DNA of 6,537 bases from CAYGJN01 sp964350135 (GTDB lineage: Bacteria; Bdellovibrionota; Bacteriovoracia; Bacteriovoracales; Bacteriovoracaceae), in the NCBI GenBank assembly GCA_964350135.1, contig CAYGJN010000125.1, positions 1 through 6,537 on the forward strand, read 5' to 3'. The position numbers were made by a program, and so were the translations under genes. Under the pieces are notes generated by a model. That model did no database searches. It worked only from the letters and a program-made list of their open reading frames with translations, and was not told where the DNA came from. Position 1 is the stretch's first letter, and each line of letters opens with the position of its first letter. Below are positions 1 to 6,029 of this stretch, piece after piece.

Positions 1-112
1 CACCAAGAGTCTCATCTTTAACCTTAGCTCTTAGTTCACGACGAAGGACTAAATGCTTTTTCGACTCTTTGATTTGTCTTTCATTTCTTTTAATTTTTGA
101 AAGTTTCGCCAT
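1..112 (-). CDS. rpsN: Small-subunit ribosomal protein S14, N-terminal part (partial)
   Basis: Only the first 37 codons are present; the gene runs off the window at position 1. The peptide starts MAKLSKIKRNERQIKESKKH and continues LVLRRELRAKVKDETLG. This matches the N-terminus of the longer, zinc-free S14 type, with its MAK start, basic helix and LRREL segment. It lacks the CxxC motif that the short zinc-binding form shows within its first 30 or so residues. S14 sits in the 30S head and helps S3 and S10 assemble. Its place after rplE is the standard spc order. A weak AGGGA lies ahead of the ATG at 110-112. The conserved C-terminal half cannot be seen. Confidence 0.9.
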   Translation of the reverse strand, partial: MAKLSKIKRNERQIKESKKHLVLRRELRAKVKDETLG

Positions 113-120
113 AATATTCC

Positions 121-660
121 CTATTTTTTAAAAGGCATTCCGAATTGTGAAAGAAGCTCTCTTCCTTCTTCGTTATTCTTTGCAGTGGTAACAAAAGCAA
201 TTCCGATACCTCTAATTTTATCAATTTTATCGTAGTTAATTTCTGGAAACACGATCTGCTCTTTCATTCCCAGGGTGTAATTACCTCTTCCGTCAAATGC
301 CTTAGAGCTAACACCTCTAAAGTCTTTTACTCTTGGAAGAGTAAAATTAACTAGTCTATCAAGAAACTCATACATTTTAGCGCCTCTTAAAGTAACAAAG
401 GCACCAAGTGCTTGATCTTCTCTTACCTTAAAAGATGCAATCGATTTTCTTGCACGAGCAGTTACTGCTCTTTGTCCAGTAATTGAAGCCAGATCAGTTT
501 TGATCATCTCTACAACTTTACTGTTTTGAACACAATCACGAGTTACACAATTAACAATGATTTTTTCTAGTTTTGGAACTTGGTTGATATTCGCATAAGC
601 GAATTTTTCCATAAGTTTAGGAGCAATTTCTTTTTTATAAACTTTTTTAAGTCTTGTCAT
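121..660 (-). CDS. rplE: Large-subunit ribosomal protein L5 (uL5)
   Basis: L5 binds 5S rRNA in the central protuberance and touches the P-site tRNA. From the chosen start the protein has 179 residues, matching E. coli. Conserved blocks are VPKLEKIIVN (28-37), ARKSIASFKVRE (70-81), LRGAKMYEFLDRLVNFTLPR (91-110), VKDFRGVSSKAFDGRGNYTL (111-130), EQIVFPEINYDKIDKIRG (134-151), TTAKNNEEGRELL and the ending GMPFKK. Two normally conserved places differ. NMGVGEAV-like residues read NCVTRDCV (37-44), and the REGMPIGCKVTL-like loop reads REDQALGAFVTL (80-91). The reading frame is intact on both sides, so this looks like divergence and not a frameshift. rpsN follows after 8 nt. Confidence 0.96.
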   Translation of the reverse strand: MTRLKKVYKKEIAPKLMEKFAYANINQVPKLEKIIVNCVTRDCVQNSKVVEMIKTDLASITGQRAVTARARKSIASFKVREDQALGAFVTLRGAKMYEFLDRLVNFTLPRVKDFRGVSSKAFDGRGNYTLGMKEQIVFPEINYDKIDKIRGIGIAFVTTAKNNEEGRELLSQFGMPFKK

Positions 661-666
661 TTCTAA

Positions 667-672
667 CCCTTC
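667..672 (-). promoter_or_regulatory. Ribosome binding site deciding the rplE start
   Basis: GAAGGG lies 6 nt upstream of the ATG at 658-660. It supports that start over an in-frame ATG 6 codons earlier (676-678), which lies next to the gap and has an in-frame TAA just ahead of it at 682-684. L5 proteins normally begin directly with a short stretch like MTRLKKVY. Confidence 0.7.
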
Positions 673-688
673 ACCCATCTCTTATAAC

Positions 689-698
689 NNNNNNNNNN
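689..698. other. Assembly gap (10 N) between rplX and rplE
   Basis: Ten undetermined bases join two contigs. The true length is unknown; 10 may be only a placeholder. The 31 nt on each side resemble each other, including an identical 9-mer (CCCATCTCT at 674-682 and 715-723 on the plus strand). This suggests the contig ends overlap and that nothing is missing. The G-rich stretch next to the gap on the rplX side (699-717) is unlike the rest of this AT-rich region and may hold sequencing errors. Confidence 0.95.
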
Positions 699-747
699 CA
701 CCTCACCCGCTACCCCCATCTCTATTCACAGGCTCCTTGTTCTATTT

Positions 748-1059
748 TTATGCGAGCTCTGATCCGCAAGCAACTGCAATTCTTTTCTTCTTTTCACCCT
801 CACCAACAATTTTTACTCTTGTAGGCTTTTTAGTTTTAGGGCTTGCAACCATAATATTACTTCTATGAAGAGAAGCCTCTACGGTCCCAATTCCACCACC
901 AGGATTTTCTTGAGTTGCCTTAAGTGCTTTTTTCACAAGGTTTACACCTTCAACAACAACTCTATTGGTTTTTTCGTTAATGCTTTTTACTTTGCCGGTT
1001 TTACCCTTGTCTTTTCCAGCAGTAACAACAACTTCATCATTTAATTTTAGCTTCTTCAT
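748..1059 (-). CDS. rplX: Large-subunit ribosomal protein L24 (uL24)
   Basis: L24 is an assembly-initiating 50S protein near the tunnel exit. The 103-residue product contains a KOW motif (about 5-35, with TAGKDKGKTGKVKSI at 13-27), VEGVNLVKK (36-44) and GGGIGTVEASLHRSNIMV (54-71). The latter corresponds to the family's GGxxxxEAPIHxSNV block, with serine for the usual proline. The C-terminal KKRIAVACGSELA resembles the partly preserved xCG ending of many L24 proteins. GGAGAGGAAAG is a strong ribosome binding site. A second in-frame stop (TAG) follows one codon after the TAA. The downstream spacer is interrupted by an assembly gap. Confidence 0.95.
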   Translation of the reverse strand: MKKLKLNDEVVVTAGKDKGKTGKVKSINEKTNRVVVEGVNLVKKALKATQENPGGGIGTVEASLHRSNIMVASPKTKKPTRVKIVGEGEKKKRIAVACGSELA

Positions 1060-1075
1060 CTTTCCTCTCCGCTCC

Positions 1076-1444
1076 CTAAAGCACTTCTGGTGCCAAGGAA
1101 CAAATCTTAGTAAAGCTTTTGTTTCTCAACTCTCTAGCTACTGGGCCAAAAATACGTGTCCCAACTGGCTCATTTGTATTTCCAAGAATTACACAGCTAT
1201 TATTATCAAAACTGATATAAGAGCCGTCTTCTCTTCTTACTGGGTACTTTGTTCTTACAATAACAGCTTTTTTCACATCACCTTTTTTGATTTTTCCGTT
1301 TGGTAATGCTTGCTGTACAGCTACAACAATGATGTCCCCTAGACGTGCAGTCATTCTTTTTGATCCACCAAGGACCTTTACACATCTAACAATTTTAGCA
1401 CCACTATTATCTGCAACATCTAATTTCGTCTGCATCTGGATCAT
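1076..1444 (-). CDS. rplN: Large-subunit ribosomal protein L14 (uL14)
   Basis: The product has the canonical 122 residues and aligns end to end with the family: MIQMQTKLDVADNSGAK (1-17), the L14 signature region around KGDVKKAVIVRTKYPVRRED (54-73), GTRIFGPVARELR (95-107) and the invariant ending SLAPEVL. L14 lies at the subunit interface and forms bridges with 16S rRNA. It is also the known docking site of the silencing factor RsfS. GGAGAAAG precedes the ATG. In E. coli this gene opens the spc operon with its own promoter. No good promoter match was found in the short spacer here. It ends in TAG, and rplX follows after 16 nt. Confidence 0.98.
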   Translation of the reverse strand: MIQMQTKLDVADNSGAKIVRCVKVLGGSKRMTARLGDIIVVAVQQALPNGKIKKGDVKKAVIVRTKYPVRREDGSYISFDNNSCVILGNTNEPVGTRIFGPVARELRNKSFTKICSLAPEVL

Positions 1445-1458
1445 GACTTTCTCCGCTA

Positions 1459-1482
1459 TTATTATCCTTTAATGGATAATAA
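1459..1482 (-). promoter_or_regulatory. Perfect 9-bp hairpin over the rpsQ stop codons
   Basis: In the transcript TTATTATCC (1474-1482) pairs perfectly with GGATAATAA (1459-1467) across a 6-nt loop, ATTAAA. The stem covers the last codons of rpsQ and its first two stop codons. It ends 5 nt before the GGAGAAAG that serves rplN. The downstream bases (TAGCGGAG) are not a U-tract, so an intrinsic terminator is unlikely. It may influence coupling between rpsQ and rplN or mRNA processing at the S10/spc boundary; this is inference. Confidence 0.5.
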
Positions 1483-1713
1483 CTCCCACATTTTCTTGCT
1501 CGAGTAAGGGCGAGATTCGATAATTGTTACTAAATCCCCTTCCTTAGCTTGATTCGTTTCATCATGAGCATGATATTTTTTATTTCTATTAACAAATTTA
1601 TTATACTTAGGGTGCATAAAACGACGACCAACATTAACAACGATTGTTTTCTCGTTTTTATCGCTTACTACTGTTCCTCTAAGTGTTCTTTTAAATGTCT
1701 TTGCTTCACTCAT
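1462..1713 (-). CDS. rpsQ: Small-subunit ribosomal protein S17 (uS17)
   Basis: The 83-residue OB-fold protein is a primary 16S rRNA binder in the body of the 30S subunit. Conserved features are RTLRGTVVSDKNEKTIVV (9-26), RRFMHPKYNKFV (30-41), KKYHAHDE (45-52) and the S17 signature GDLVTIIESRPYSSKKMWEL (59-78). The gene ends with three consecutive in-frame stops, TAA TAA TAG (1462-1464, 1459-1461, 1456-1458). The first two lie in the 3' arm of a perfect hairpin. In E. coli this is the last gene of the S10 operon. Here rplN starts only 17 nt later, so the two operons appear continuous. Confidence 0.97.
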   Translation of the reverse strand: MSEAKTFKRTLRGTVVSDKNEKTIVVNVGRRFMHPKYNKFVNRNKKYHAHDETNQAKEGDLVTIIESRPYSSKKMWELLSIKG

Positions 1714-1724
1714 AATTTTCCTAC

Positions 1725-1910
1725 TTACTTCTTACTGCTTAAAGCTGTTAAGTATTGTGCAACATCTTTTTTCGCATTTTTTAAAAGATGTGCCTTTTCA
1801 AGACCACTCGTATGCTTTTGCATTTTCAGTTCAAAAACTTCTTTCTTTTTTTCAGTAATTTTTGACTGCAGTGTCTTTTTATCAAGGTCTTTAATTTCTG
1901 CGTATTTCAT
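1725..1910 (-). CDS. rpmC: Large-subunit ribosomal protein L29 (uL29)
   Basis: This is a short, lysine-rich, helical protein of 61 residues, the usual size for L29, which lies near the tunnel exit beside L23. The family pattern is visible but divergent: EIKDLDKKTLQSKI (5-18), the central ELKMQKHTSGLEKAHLLKNA (27-46), and the ending KKDVAQYLTAL (47-57), which replaces the usual RRDIARIxT motif. Identification rests on this pattern plus its invariant position between rplP and rpsQ. GAGGTAG is the ribosome binding site, and rpsQ follows after 11 nt. Confidence 0.93.
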   Translation of the reverse strand: MKYAEIKDLDKKTLQSKITEKKKEVFELKMQKHTSGLEKAHLLKNAKKDVAQYLTALSSKK

Positions 1911-1925
1911 ATCTACCTCAAAACC

Positions 1926-2336
1926 CTATTGCTCTTTTCTGATAATTTTTGTCTTAATAGGAAGTTTGTACATAGCAAGCTTAAGTGCCTCTAATGACAA
2001 TTCTTCTTCAACACCACCAACTTCAAAAAGAATTCGGCCAGGCTTAACAACTGCTACCCATGACTCTGGAGAACCCTTTCCTTTACCCATTCTTACCTCT
2101 GCAGGTTTTTTTGTTAGGGCCTTATCAGGAAAGATCTTAATCCAAACGTTACCACCTCTTTTCGTCTTACGAGAGATAGCTATACGCGCTGCTTCTATTT
2201 GGCGGTTTGTTATATACCCACAGGTTGTTGCTTGTAAAGCGTATTCACCAAAAGTAATAGTACAACCTCTATAGGCTTTACCTTTCATTCTACCTTTCTG
2301 TGGTTTTCTCCACTTTACTTTTTTAGGACTTAACAT
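1926..2336 (-). CDS. rplP: Large-subunit ribosomal protein L16 (uL16)
   Basis: L16 sits by the A-site tRNA elbow on the 50S subunit and is added late in assembly. The 136-residue product begins MLSPKKVKWRKPQKGRMKGK. It carries ITNRQIEAARIAISR (42-56), KRGGNVWIKIFPDKALTKKP (59-78) and the diagnostic EVRMGKGKG (80-88), then ELSLEALKLAMYKLPIKTK. Arg82 corresponds to the Arg81 that is hydroxylated in E. coli. Two cysteines (C25, C39) occur in the N-terminal part, where I do not recall conserved cysteines. AAGGAA lies ahead of the ATG, and rpmC follows after 15 nt. Confidence 0.97.
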   Translation of the reverse strand: MLSPKKVKWRKPQKGRMKGKAYRGCTITFGEYALQATTCGYITNRQIEAARIAISRKTKRGGNVWIKIFPDKALTKKPAEVRMGKGKGSPESWVAVVKPGRILFEVGGVEEELSLEALKLAMYKLPIKTKIIRKEQ

Positions 2337-2347
2337 ATCTCAATTCC

Positions 2348-2974
2348 TTATTTGTAAACTTCACCTTTATAAACCCAAACTTTTACACCGATAATTCCAT
2401 AAGTGGTTTTTGCAAGGGCAGTATCATAATCAATATCAGCTCGTAGAGTATGCAAAGGAACTTTTCTCTCAGAGTACCCCTCAGTTCTAGCCATATCTGC
2501 TCCACCAAGTCTACCTGAACAACTTACTTTGATACCCTTAACACCACTTCTAAACGCTTTTTGAATCACTTTTTTCATAGCTCTTCTAAATGCAACTCTT
2601 TTTTCAATTTGATCATCAATATTTTCAGCAATTAGCTTAGCTTCAGCATCCGGTCTTTTAACTTCAGCAATATTAAAAATTACTGTTCCACGAACCATTT
2701 TGCTTAGATCTAAACGAACCTTATCAATCCCAGTTCCTTTTTTACCAATCGCAACTCCAGGCTTAGCTGTATAAACAGTTACTTTTACCTGATCTGATGT
2801 TCTTGAGATCTCAGTCTTTGCAAGGCCTGCATTGCTAAGCTCTTTATCAAGATATTTTCTAATTCTTAGGTCTTCATGCAAAGTATCAGCATAGCCGTCT
2901 TTTGCGTACCAAGTAGAATGCCAATCTTTAATGTAACCTAGTCTAAAACCGTAGGGATGTACTTTCTGACCCAT
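2348..2974 (-). CDS. rpsC: Small-subunit ribosomal protein S3 (uS3)
   Basis: S3 lines the mRNA entry tunnel of the 30S subunit. The 208-residue product begins with the family-typical GQKVHPYGFRLG. It contains a type II KH domain with the GxxG loop GKKG (77-80) inside KPGVAIGKKGTGIDKVR. The C-terminal domain has AFRRAMKK (128-135), whose R130, R131 and K134 match the residues linked to mRNA helicase activity in E. coli, and GIKVSCSGRLGGADMARTE (147-165). It is about 25 residues shorter than E. coli S3, lacking the distal tail, which is common among bacteria. GAAGGAAG precedes the start, and rplP follows after 11 nt. Confidence 0.97.
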   Translation of the reverse strand: MGQKVHPYGFRLGYIKDWHSTWYAKDGYADTLHEDLRIRKYLDKELSNAGLAKTEISRTSDQVKVTVYTAKPGVAIGKKGTGIDKVRLDLSKMVRGTVIFNIAEVKRPDAEAKLIAENIDDQIEKRVAFRRAMKKVIQKAFRSGVKGIKVSCSGRLGGADMARTEGYSERKVPLHTLRADIDYDTALAKTTYGIIGVKVWVYKGEVYK

Positions 2975-2975
2975 A

Positions 2976-3311
2976 TTATGCTTCCTTCAATTCTATAGTT
3001 ATATGGCTTGATCTTTTTCTAATTCTAAAAGCGCGACCTTGAGCTCTTGGCTGAATTCTCTTTTGAGTTGGCCCTTCATTAATGAAGATTGTTCCAACTG
3101 TTAAATTATCAAGATCATATTTTTCACTATCGCTCGCAATAGCAAGTCCGCTATTAATAAGCTTGGTTAAGACGATTGAGATTTCTTTTTTAGGGCAAAA
3201 CCTTAAAGTCTTAAGAGCTTCTTGAACAGGCTTACGACGAATAAGGTCTGCAACCTGTCTTACTTTTCTAGGAGCAATACCTACGCCATTGTTTTTTACT
3301 TTGATAGCCAT
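2976..3311 (-). CDS. rplV: Large-subunit ribosomal protein L22 (uL22)
   Basis: L22 binds all domains of 23S rRNA, and its long beta-hairpin forms part of the exit-tunnel constriction with L4. The 111-residue product shows the N-terminal IAPRKVRQVADLIRRKPVQE (12-31) and, at the C-terminal side, the tunnel hairpin with GPTQKRIQPRAQGRAFRIRK (80-99) followed by RSSHITI (100-106). These are the family's conserved blocks. AGAGGA lies 6 nt ahead of the ATG. One base separates its stop from rpsC, so translation of the two is probably coupled. Macrolide-resistance deletions of this hairpin known from other bacteria are not seen. Confidence 0.97.
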   Translation of the reverse strand: MAIKVKNNGVGIAPRKVRQVADLIRRKPVQEALKTLRFCPKKEISIVLTKLINSGLAIASDSEKYDLDNLTVGTIFINEGPTQKRIQPRAQGRAFRIRKRSSHITIELKEA

Positions 3312-3323
3312 CTTTATCCTCTA

Positions 3324-3602
3324 CTATTTTTTCTTCTTGTCGCCAGTATGACCTTTATTTGATCTTGTCAGCGAAAACTCACCTAATTTATGACCAACCA
3401 TTTGGTCAGTAATATAAACTGGAATAAACTTCTTTCCATTATGAACGGCAAGAGTAAGTCCAATAAACTCAGGAATAATTGTTGATCTTCTTGACCAAGT
3501 CTTAATTACTTTAGAGCCCTTACTAGCGTCATCACCTAAAGCTAGAACTTTATCTAGTAAATGATGGTCTACAAAAGGACCTTTTTTTAGGGATCTGGAC
3601 AT
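3324..3602 (-). CDS. rpsS: Small-subunit ribosomal protein S19 (uS19)
   Basis: The 92-residue product is the normal size. It carries SLKKGPFVDHHL (4-15), TWSRRSTIIPEFIG (35-48), and the S19 signature running from about FIPVYITDQMVGHKLGEF (59-76) to SLTR (77-80). The end is a lysine-rich tail. S19 forms a complex with S13 in the 30S head and contacts the A-site finger of the 50S subunit. An AGGAGA sits 6 nt before the ATG. The gene ends with two consecutive TAG codons, the second just before the rplV ribosome binding site. It is 13 nt from rplB and 12 nt from rplV. Confidence 0.97.
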   Translation of the reverse strand: MSRSLKKGPFVDHHLLDKVLALGDDASKGSKVIKTWSRRSTIIPEFIGLTLAVHNGKKFIPVYITDQMVGHKLGEFSLTRSNKGHTGDKKKK

Positions 3603-3615
3603 TATATTCTCCTAA

Positions 3616-4446
3616 TTACTTTTTGCCTCTACGTTTAACAATGAACTTATCAGTTCTCTTATTCTTTCTAGTCTTGTAACCCTTCGTCGGAGTACCCCAT
3701 GGAGATACTGGATGACGACCACCAGAAGTTCTACCTTCACCACCACCGTGAGGGTGATCAACTGGATTCATTACAACACCACGAACTTTTGGACGTCTAC
3801 CAAGGTGGCGAGTTTTACCCGCTTTACCCCAATTAACTTGTTCTTTTTCAAGATTTCCAACCTGTCCAATAGTTGCTCTACAGTTTTCCTTAACTTTTCT
3901 AAGTTCCCCTGAAGGAAGTCTTAAAAGAGCTTCACCATTTTCTTTGGCCATAAGTTGTGCATAAGAACCAGCAGAGCGAGCAAGTTGTCCACCAGCACCT
4001 GGGTTCATTTCAACATTATGAACAAGGGTACCAACTGGTATACCTTGTAATTTCTTTGAATTTCCAACTTTAATATCTGCCGTGTCAGATGAAACAACTT
4101 TATCATCTACATTAAGACCTAGAGGAGAGAGGATATATCTTCTTTCTCCATCAAGATAAACCAAACAAGCAATATTAGCTGATCTGTTTGGATCATATTG
4201 AATAGACTCAACACGAGCAGGGATTTCAAATTTATTTCTTTTGAAATCAATAATTCTATACTGTTTTTTAGCACCACCACCACGACGTCTTACCGTGATA
4301 CGTCCATGAACGTTACGGCCAGAACTTCTTATCTTTGACTTAAGAAGCGACTTAACTTTCTTAGCACCTTTAGTGAGCGAGTCACTATTAAGTAGTGCCA
4401 TTTTTCTAAGTGATGGAGTGGTTGGTTTAAATTTCTTAATACCCAT
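3616..4446 (-). CDS. rplB: Large-subunit ribosomal protein L2 (uL2)
   Basis: L2 is among the most conserved 50S proteins. It is needed for subunit association and for the structure of the peptidyl-transferase region. The 276-residue product shows SGRNVHGRITVRRRGGGAKK (42-61), IPVGTLVHNVEMNPGAGGQL (135-154), ARSAGSYAQLMAK and the invariant C-terminal MNPVDHPHGGGEGRTSGGRH (226-245). His231 corresponds to the functionally important His229 of E. coli L2. The end is strongly basic (KGYKTRKNKRTDKFIVKRRG). The start follows AAGGTG by 7 nt, and the spacing from rplW is 2 nt. Nothing unusual is seen. Confidence 0.98.
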   Translation of the reverse strand: MGIKKFKPTTPSLRKMALLNSDSLTKGAKKVKSLLKSKIRSSGRNVHGRITVRRRGGGAKKQYRIIDFKRNKFEIPARVESIQYDPNRSANIACLVYLDGERRYILSPLGLNVDDKVVSSDTADIKVGNSKKLQGIPVGTLVHNVEMNPGAGGQLARSAGSYAQLMAKENGEALLRLPSGELRKVKENCRATIGQVGNLEKEQVNWGKAGKTRHLGRRPKVRGVVMNPVDHPHGGGEGRTSGGRHPVSPWGTPTKGYKTRKNKRTDKFIVKRRGKK

Positions 4447-4448
4447 CT

Positions 4449-4742
4449 TTATACACCTTTAAATAGCTCGATCTTTTGTCCAGCTTCAATTTGAACTAGG
4501 GCTTTTTTAGTTTGCCCAGTTTTCTTAACCAAACGACCGCTTCTTCTTAACTTCCCTGGAAGAATAGAAGTATTTACGTTTAAAACTTTTACATTATAAA
4601 AAGTCTCAACTGCGTCTTTGATCTGTCTTTTATTTGCCTTTAGCGCAACTTCAAAGCCATAAGTATTATTCTGCTCAGTATGCATTGATACTTTCTCAGT
4701 AATAAGTGGCTTGATAATAGTATTTTCTAATGCTGTTGCCAT
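4449..4742 (-). CDS. rplW: Large-subunit ribosomal protein L23 (uL23)
   Basis: L23 sits at the exit of the peptide tunnel, where trigger factor and the signal recognition particle dock in characterised bacteria. The 97-residue product is of normal length. It shows the N-terminal block IIKPLITEKVSM (9-20), the helix ANKRQIKDAVETFYNVKV (36-53), VNT (56-58) and a basic internal loop GKLRRSGRLVKKTGQTKKA (63-81). It starts 3 nt after the rplD stop with only a weak AGGG ahead of it, which is consistent with coupling to rplD translation. It is followed 2 nt later by rplB. Confidence 0.95.
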   Translation of the reverse strand: MATALENTIIKPLITEKVSMHTEQNNTYGFEVALKANKRQIKDAVETFYNVKVLNVNTSILPGKLRRSGRLVKKTGQTKKALVQIEAGQKIELFKGV

Positions 4743-4745
4743 GAC

Positions 4746-5363
4746 TTACCCTAATTTCCCAAGAAGTTGCTCAAGAGCACTCTTCTCTATAATTAAATTT
4801 TCAAACTTAAGAGCTTCATAAACACTAAACCCTTCAACAGGAAGACCTTTTCCCCACTGAAGATTTTTTGCAGCTCTTAAAGCAAGATTATCCTTGTCTG
4901 CAGTCACAACAAGCCCAGGAAGAAGACCTTTTCCACTTAAAAGTTTAAAAAGCTCATTTGTTTTTCCTGAAGACTTTAGACTATCAACAACTGTTAGCTT
5001 TCCAGCCTGAAGTTTATCTGCAAGTACAGATTGGATAGCTCTTTTGCCCATTTTTTTATTAACCTTTTGCTCATAAGATCTTGGCTTAGGACCAAAAGCT
5101 ACACCACCACCAACTTGTATCGCTGATCTGGTAGAACCTTGTCTTGCACGGCCAGTTCCTTTTTGCTTAAAAGGCTTTGCACCACCACCACTTACCATGG
5201 CTCTTGTCTTTGTACATGAAGTACCCTGACGCTTTCCTGCTAAGTTTGCTTTCACAATTTGGTGTACAACTGACACTTTAATATCATCAGCAGATAGACC
5301 TACAGACGTTGTAAGTGTTCCCGCTTTTTCAAATTTATCATTTAATACTGCTATATCTGTCAT
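4746..5363 (-). CDS. rplD: Large-subunit ribosomal protein L4 (uL4)
   Basis: The product is 205 residues, a normal L4 length. The long RNA-binding loop (about 55-95) that lines the peptide exit tunnel carries TRAMVSGGGAKPFKQKGTGR (53-72), then ARQG and GGGVAFGPKPRSYEQKVNKK (85-104). The C-terminal globular part includes NLALRAAKNLQW. L4 assembles with 23S rRNA. In E. coli it also represses the S10 operon by binding its leader; whether that holds here cannot be seen. Within the loop the usual KPW is KPF (F65), and the usual SP(I/Q)W is SAIQ (Q83), so both loop tryptophans are absent. The start lies 2 nt after rplC, with GAGGG inside the end of rplC as the likely ribosome binding site. Confidence 0.96.
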   Translation of the reverse strand: MTDIAVLNDKFEKAGTLTTSVGLSADDIKVSVVHQIVKANLAGKRQGTSCTKTRAMVSGGGAKPFKQKGTGRARQGSTRSAIQVGGGVAFGPKPRSYEQKVNKKMGKRAIQSVLADKLQAGKLTVVDSLKSSGKTNELFKLLSGKGLLPGLVVTADKDNLALRAAKNLQWGKGLPVEGFSVYEALKFENLIIEKSALEQLLGKLG

Positions 5364-5365
5364 AA

Positions 5366-6025
5366 CTAAGCCCTCTTCACTGCCTTGCTAACACGAACAA
5401 ATCCGTTCTTAGCACCAGGAATAGAGCCTTTAACAAGAAGATATCCATCTTCTCTATTCAGCTCAACAACCTTAAGGTTTTGTACTGTTTGATTCTTGCA
5501 ACCTAAATGTCCTGGCATTTTTTTATTTTTAAAAACTTTACCTGGAGTTGCTCTATTACCAATTGAACCAGTTGTTCTGTGGAAATGTGAACCGTGGCTC
5601 ATTGGACCACCGCTAAAACTAAACTTCTTAATTACACCTTGAAAGCCTTTACCTTTAGTAACACCAGCTACATCTATGTAAACGCCTTTTTCAAAAAGAT
5701 CATAAGAAACTACGCTTCCAAGTTTTTCCTCAGAAACAGCTTCAGCCAATTTAACTTCTGCAAATTTATTTAGATTTTTCTCAACCTTGGCTTTTTTTAG
5801 AATACCAAGTTTAGGTTTAGTAATGAGCTTTTCTCTTTTTTCACCATAACTAACTTGATAAGACTCATAACCGTCTTTATCGTTAGTCTTCACCTGTGAA
5901 ATGTAGTTAGGGATAAGCTTGATAATTGTTACAGGAACGCTATTTCCTGCTTCATCAAAGATTCTCGTCATTCCAGCTTTTACACCGTAAAAGGCAGGAA
6001 GACTTAATCCAGTTCCTTCGGCCAT
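5366..6025 (-). CDS. rplC: Large-subunit ribosomal protein L3 (uL3)
   Basis: L3 is an early-assembling 50S protein that binds near the 3' end of 23S rRNA and reaches towards the peptidyl-transferase centre. The 219-residue product shows the core start VKAGMTRIFDEAGNSVPVT (15-33), GVTKGKGFQG (121-130), the central loop with SHGSHFHRTTGSIG (143-156) and TPGKVFKNKKMPGHLG (160-175), and LLVKGSIPGAKNG (196-208). The N-terminus is about 9-10 residues longer than in E. coli-type L3, and a strong GGAGG places the start there. The loop reads GSIGNRATPG, with no glutamine where E. coli L3 has its PrmB-methylated Gln. It stops with TAG, 2 nt before rplD, which suggests translational coupling. Confidence 0.96.
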   Translation of the reverse strand: MAEGTGLSLPAFYGVKAGMTRIFDEAGNSVPVTIIKLIPNYISQVKTNDKDGYESYQVSYGEKREKLITKPKLGILKKAKVEKNLNKFAEVKLAEAVSEEKLGSVVSYDLFEKGVYIDVAGVTKGKGFQGVIKKFSFSGGPMSHGSHFHRTTGSIGNRATPGKVFKNKKMPGHLGCKNQTVQNLKVVELNREDGYLLVKGSIPGAKNGFVRVSKAVKRA

Positions 6026-6029
6026 TTTT

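Noticed and set aside
529..552. Frameshift in rplE explaining the odd NCVTRDCV stretch
   Set aside because: The block has the same length as the family motif and both flanks are in the same frame, so a compensated double indel is less likely than substitution.
661..678. Upstream start for rplE adding MGEGLE
   Set aside because: The later ATG has GAAGGG at good spacing, and the family normally begins there. The upstream ATG is beside the assembly gap.
703..729. Tiny GTG-started frame just after rplX
   Set aside because: It has eight codons, ends beside the gap, lies in sequence that may contain errors and matches nothing.
965..1472. Two overlapping plus-strand open frames
   Set aside because: Both are antisense to rplX and rplN, have no convincing ribosome binding site and resemble no known family.
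1456..1482. rpsQ-rplN hairpin as an intrinsic terminator
   Set aside because: The stem is AT-rich and followed by TAGCGGAG, not a U-tract. It also sits inside what appears to be one operon.
1445..1530. A separate spc promoter ahead of rplN
   Set aside because: TATTAT and GATAAT can be found, but no matching -35 hexamer lies at 16-18 nt.
1549..2274. Open frame of 241 codons on the plus strand
   Set aside because: It lies entirely opposite rpsQ, rpmC and rplP, which are certain. Its translation is rich in Phe, Ser and Cys, as expected from the reverse complement of lysine-rich genes, and shows no recognisable domain.
3712..3912. Plus-strand open frame opposite rplB
   Set aside because: It is a threonine-rich shadow of the highly conserved L2 C-terminal region.
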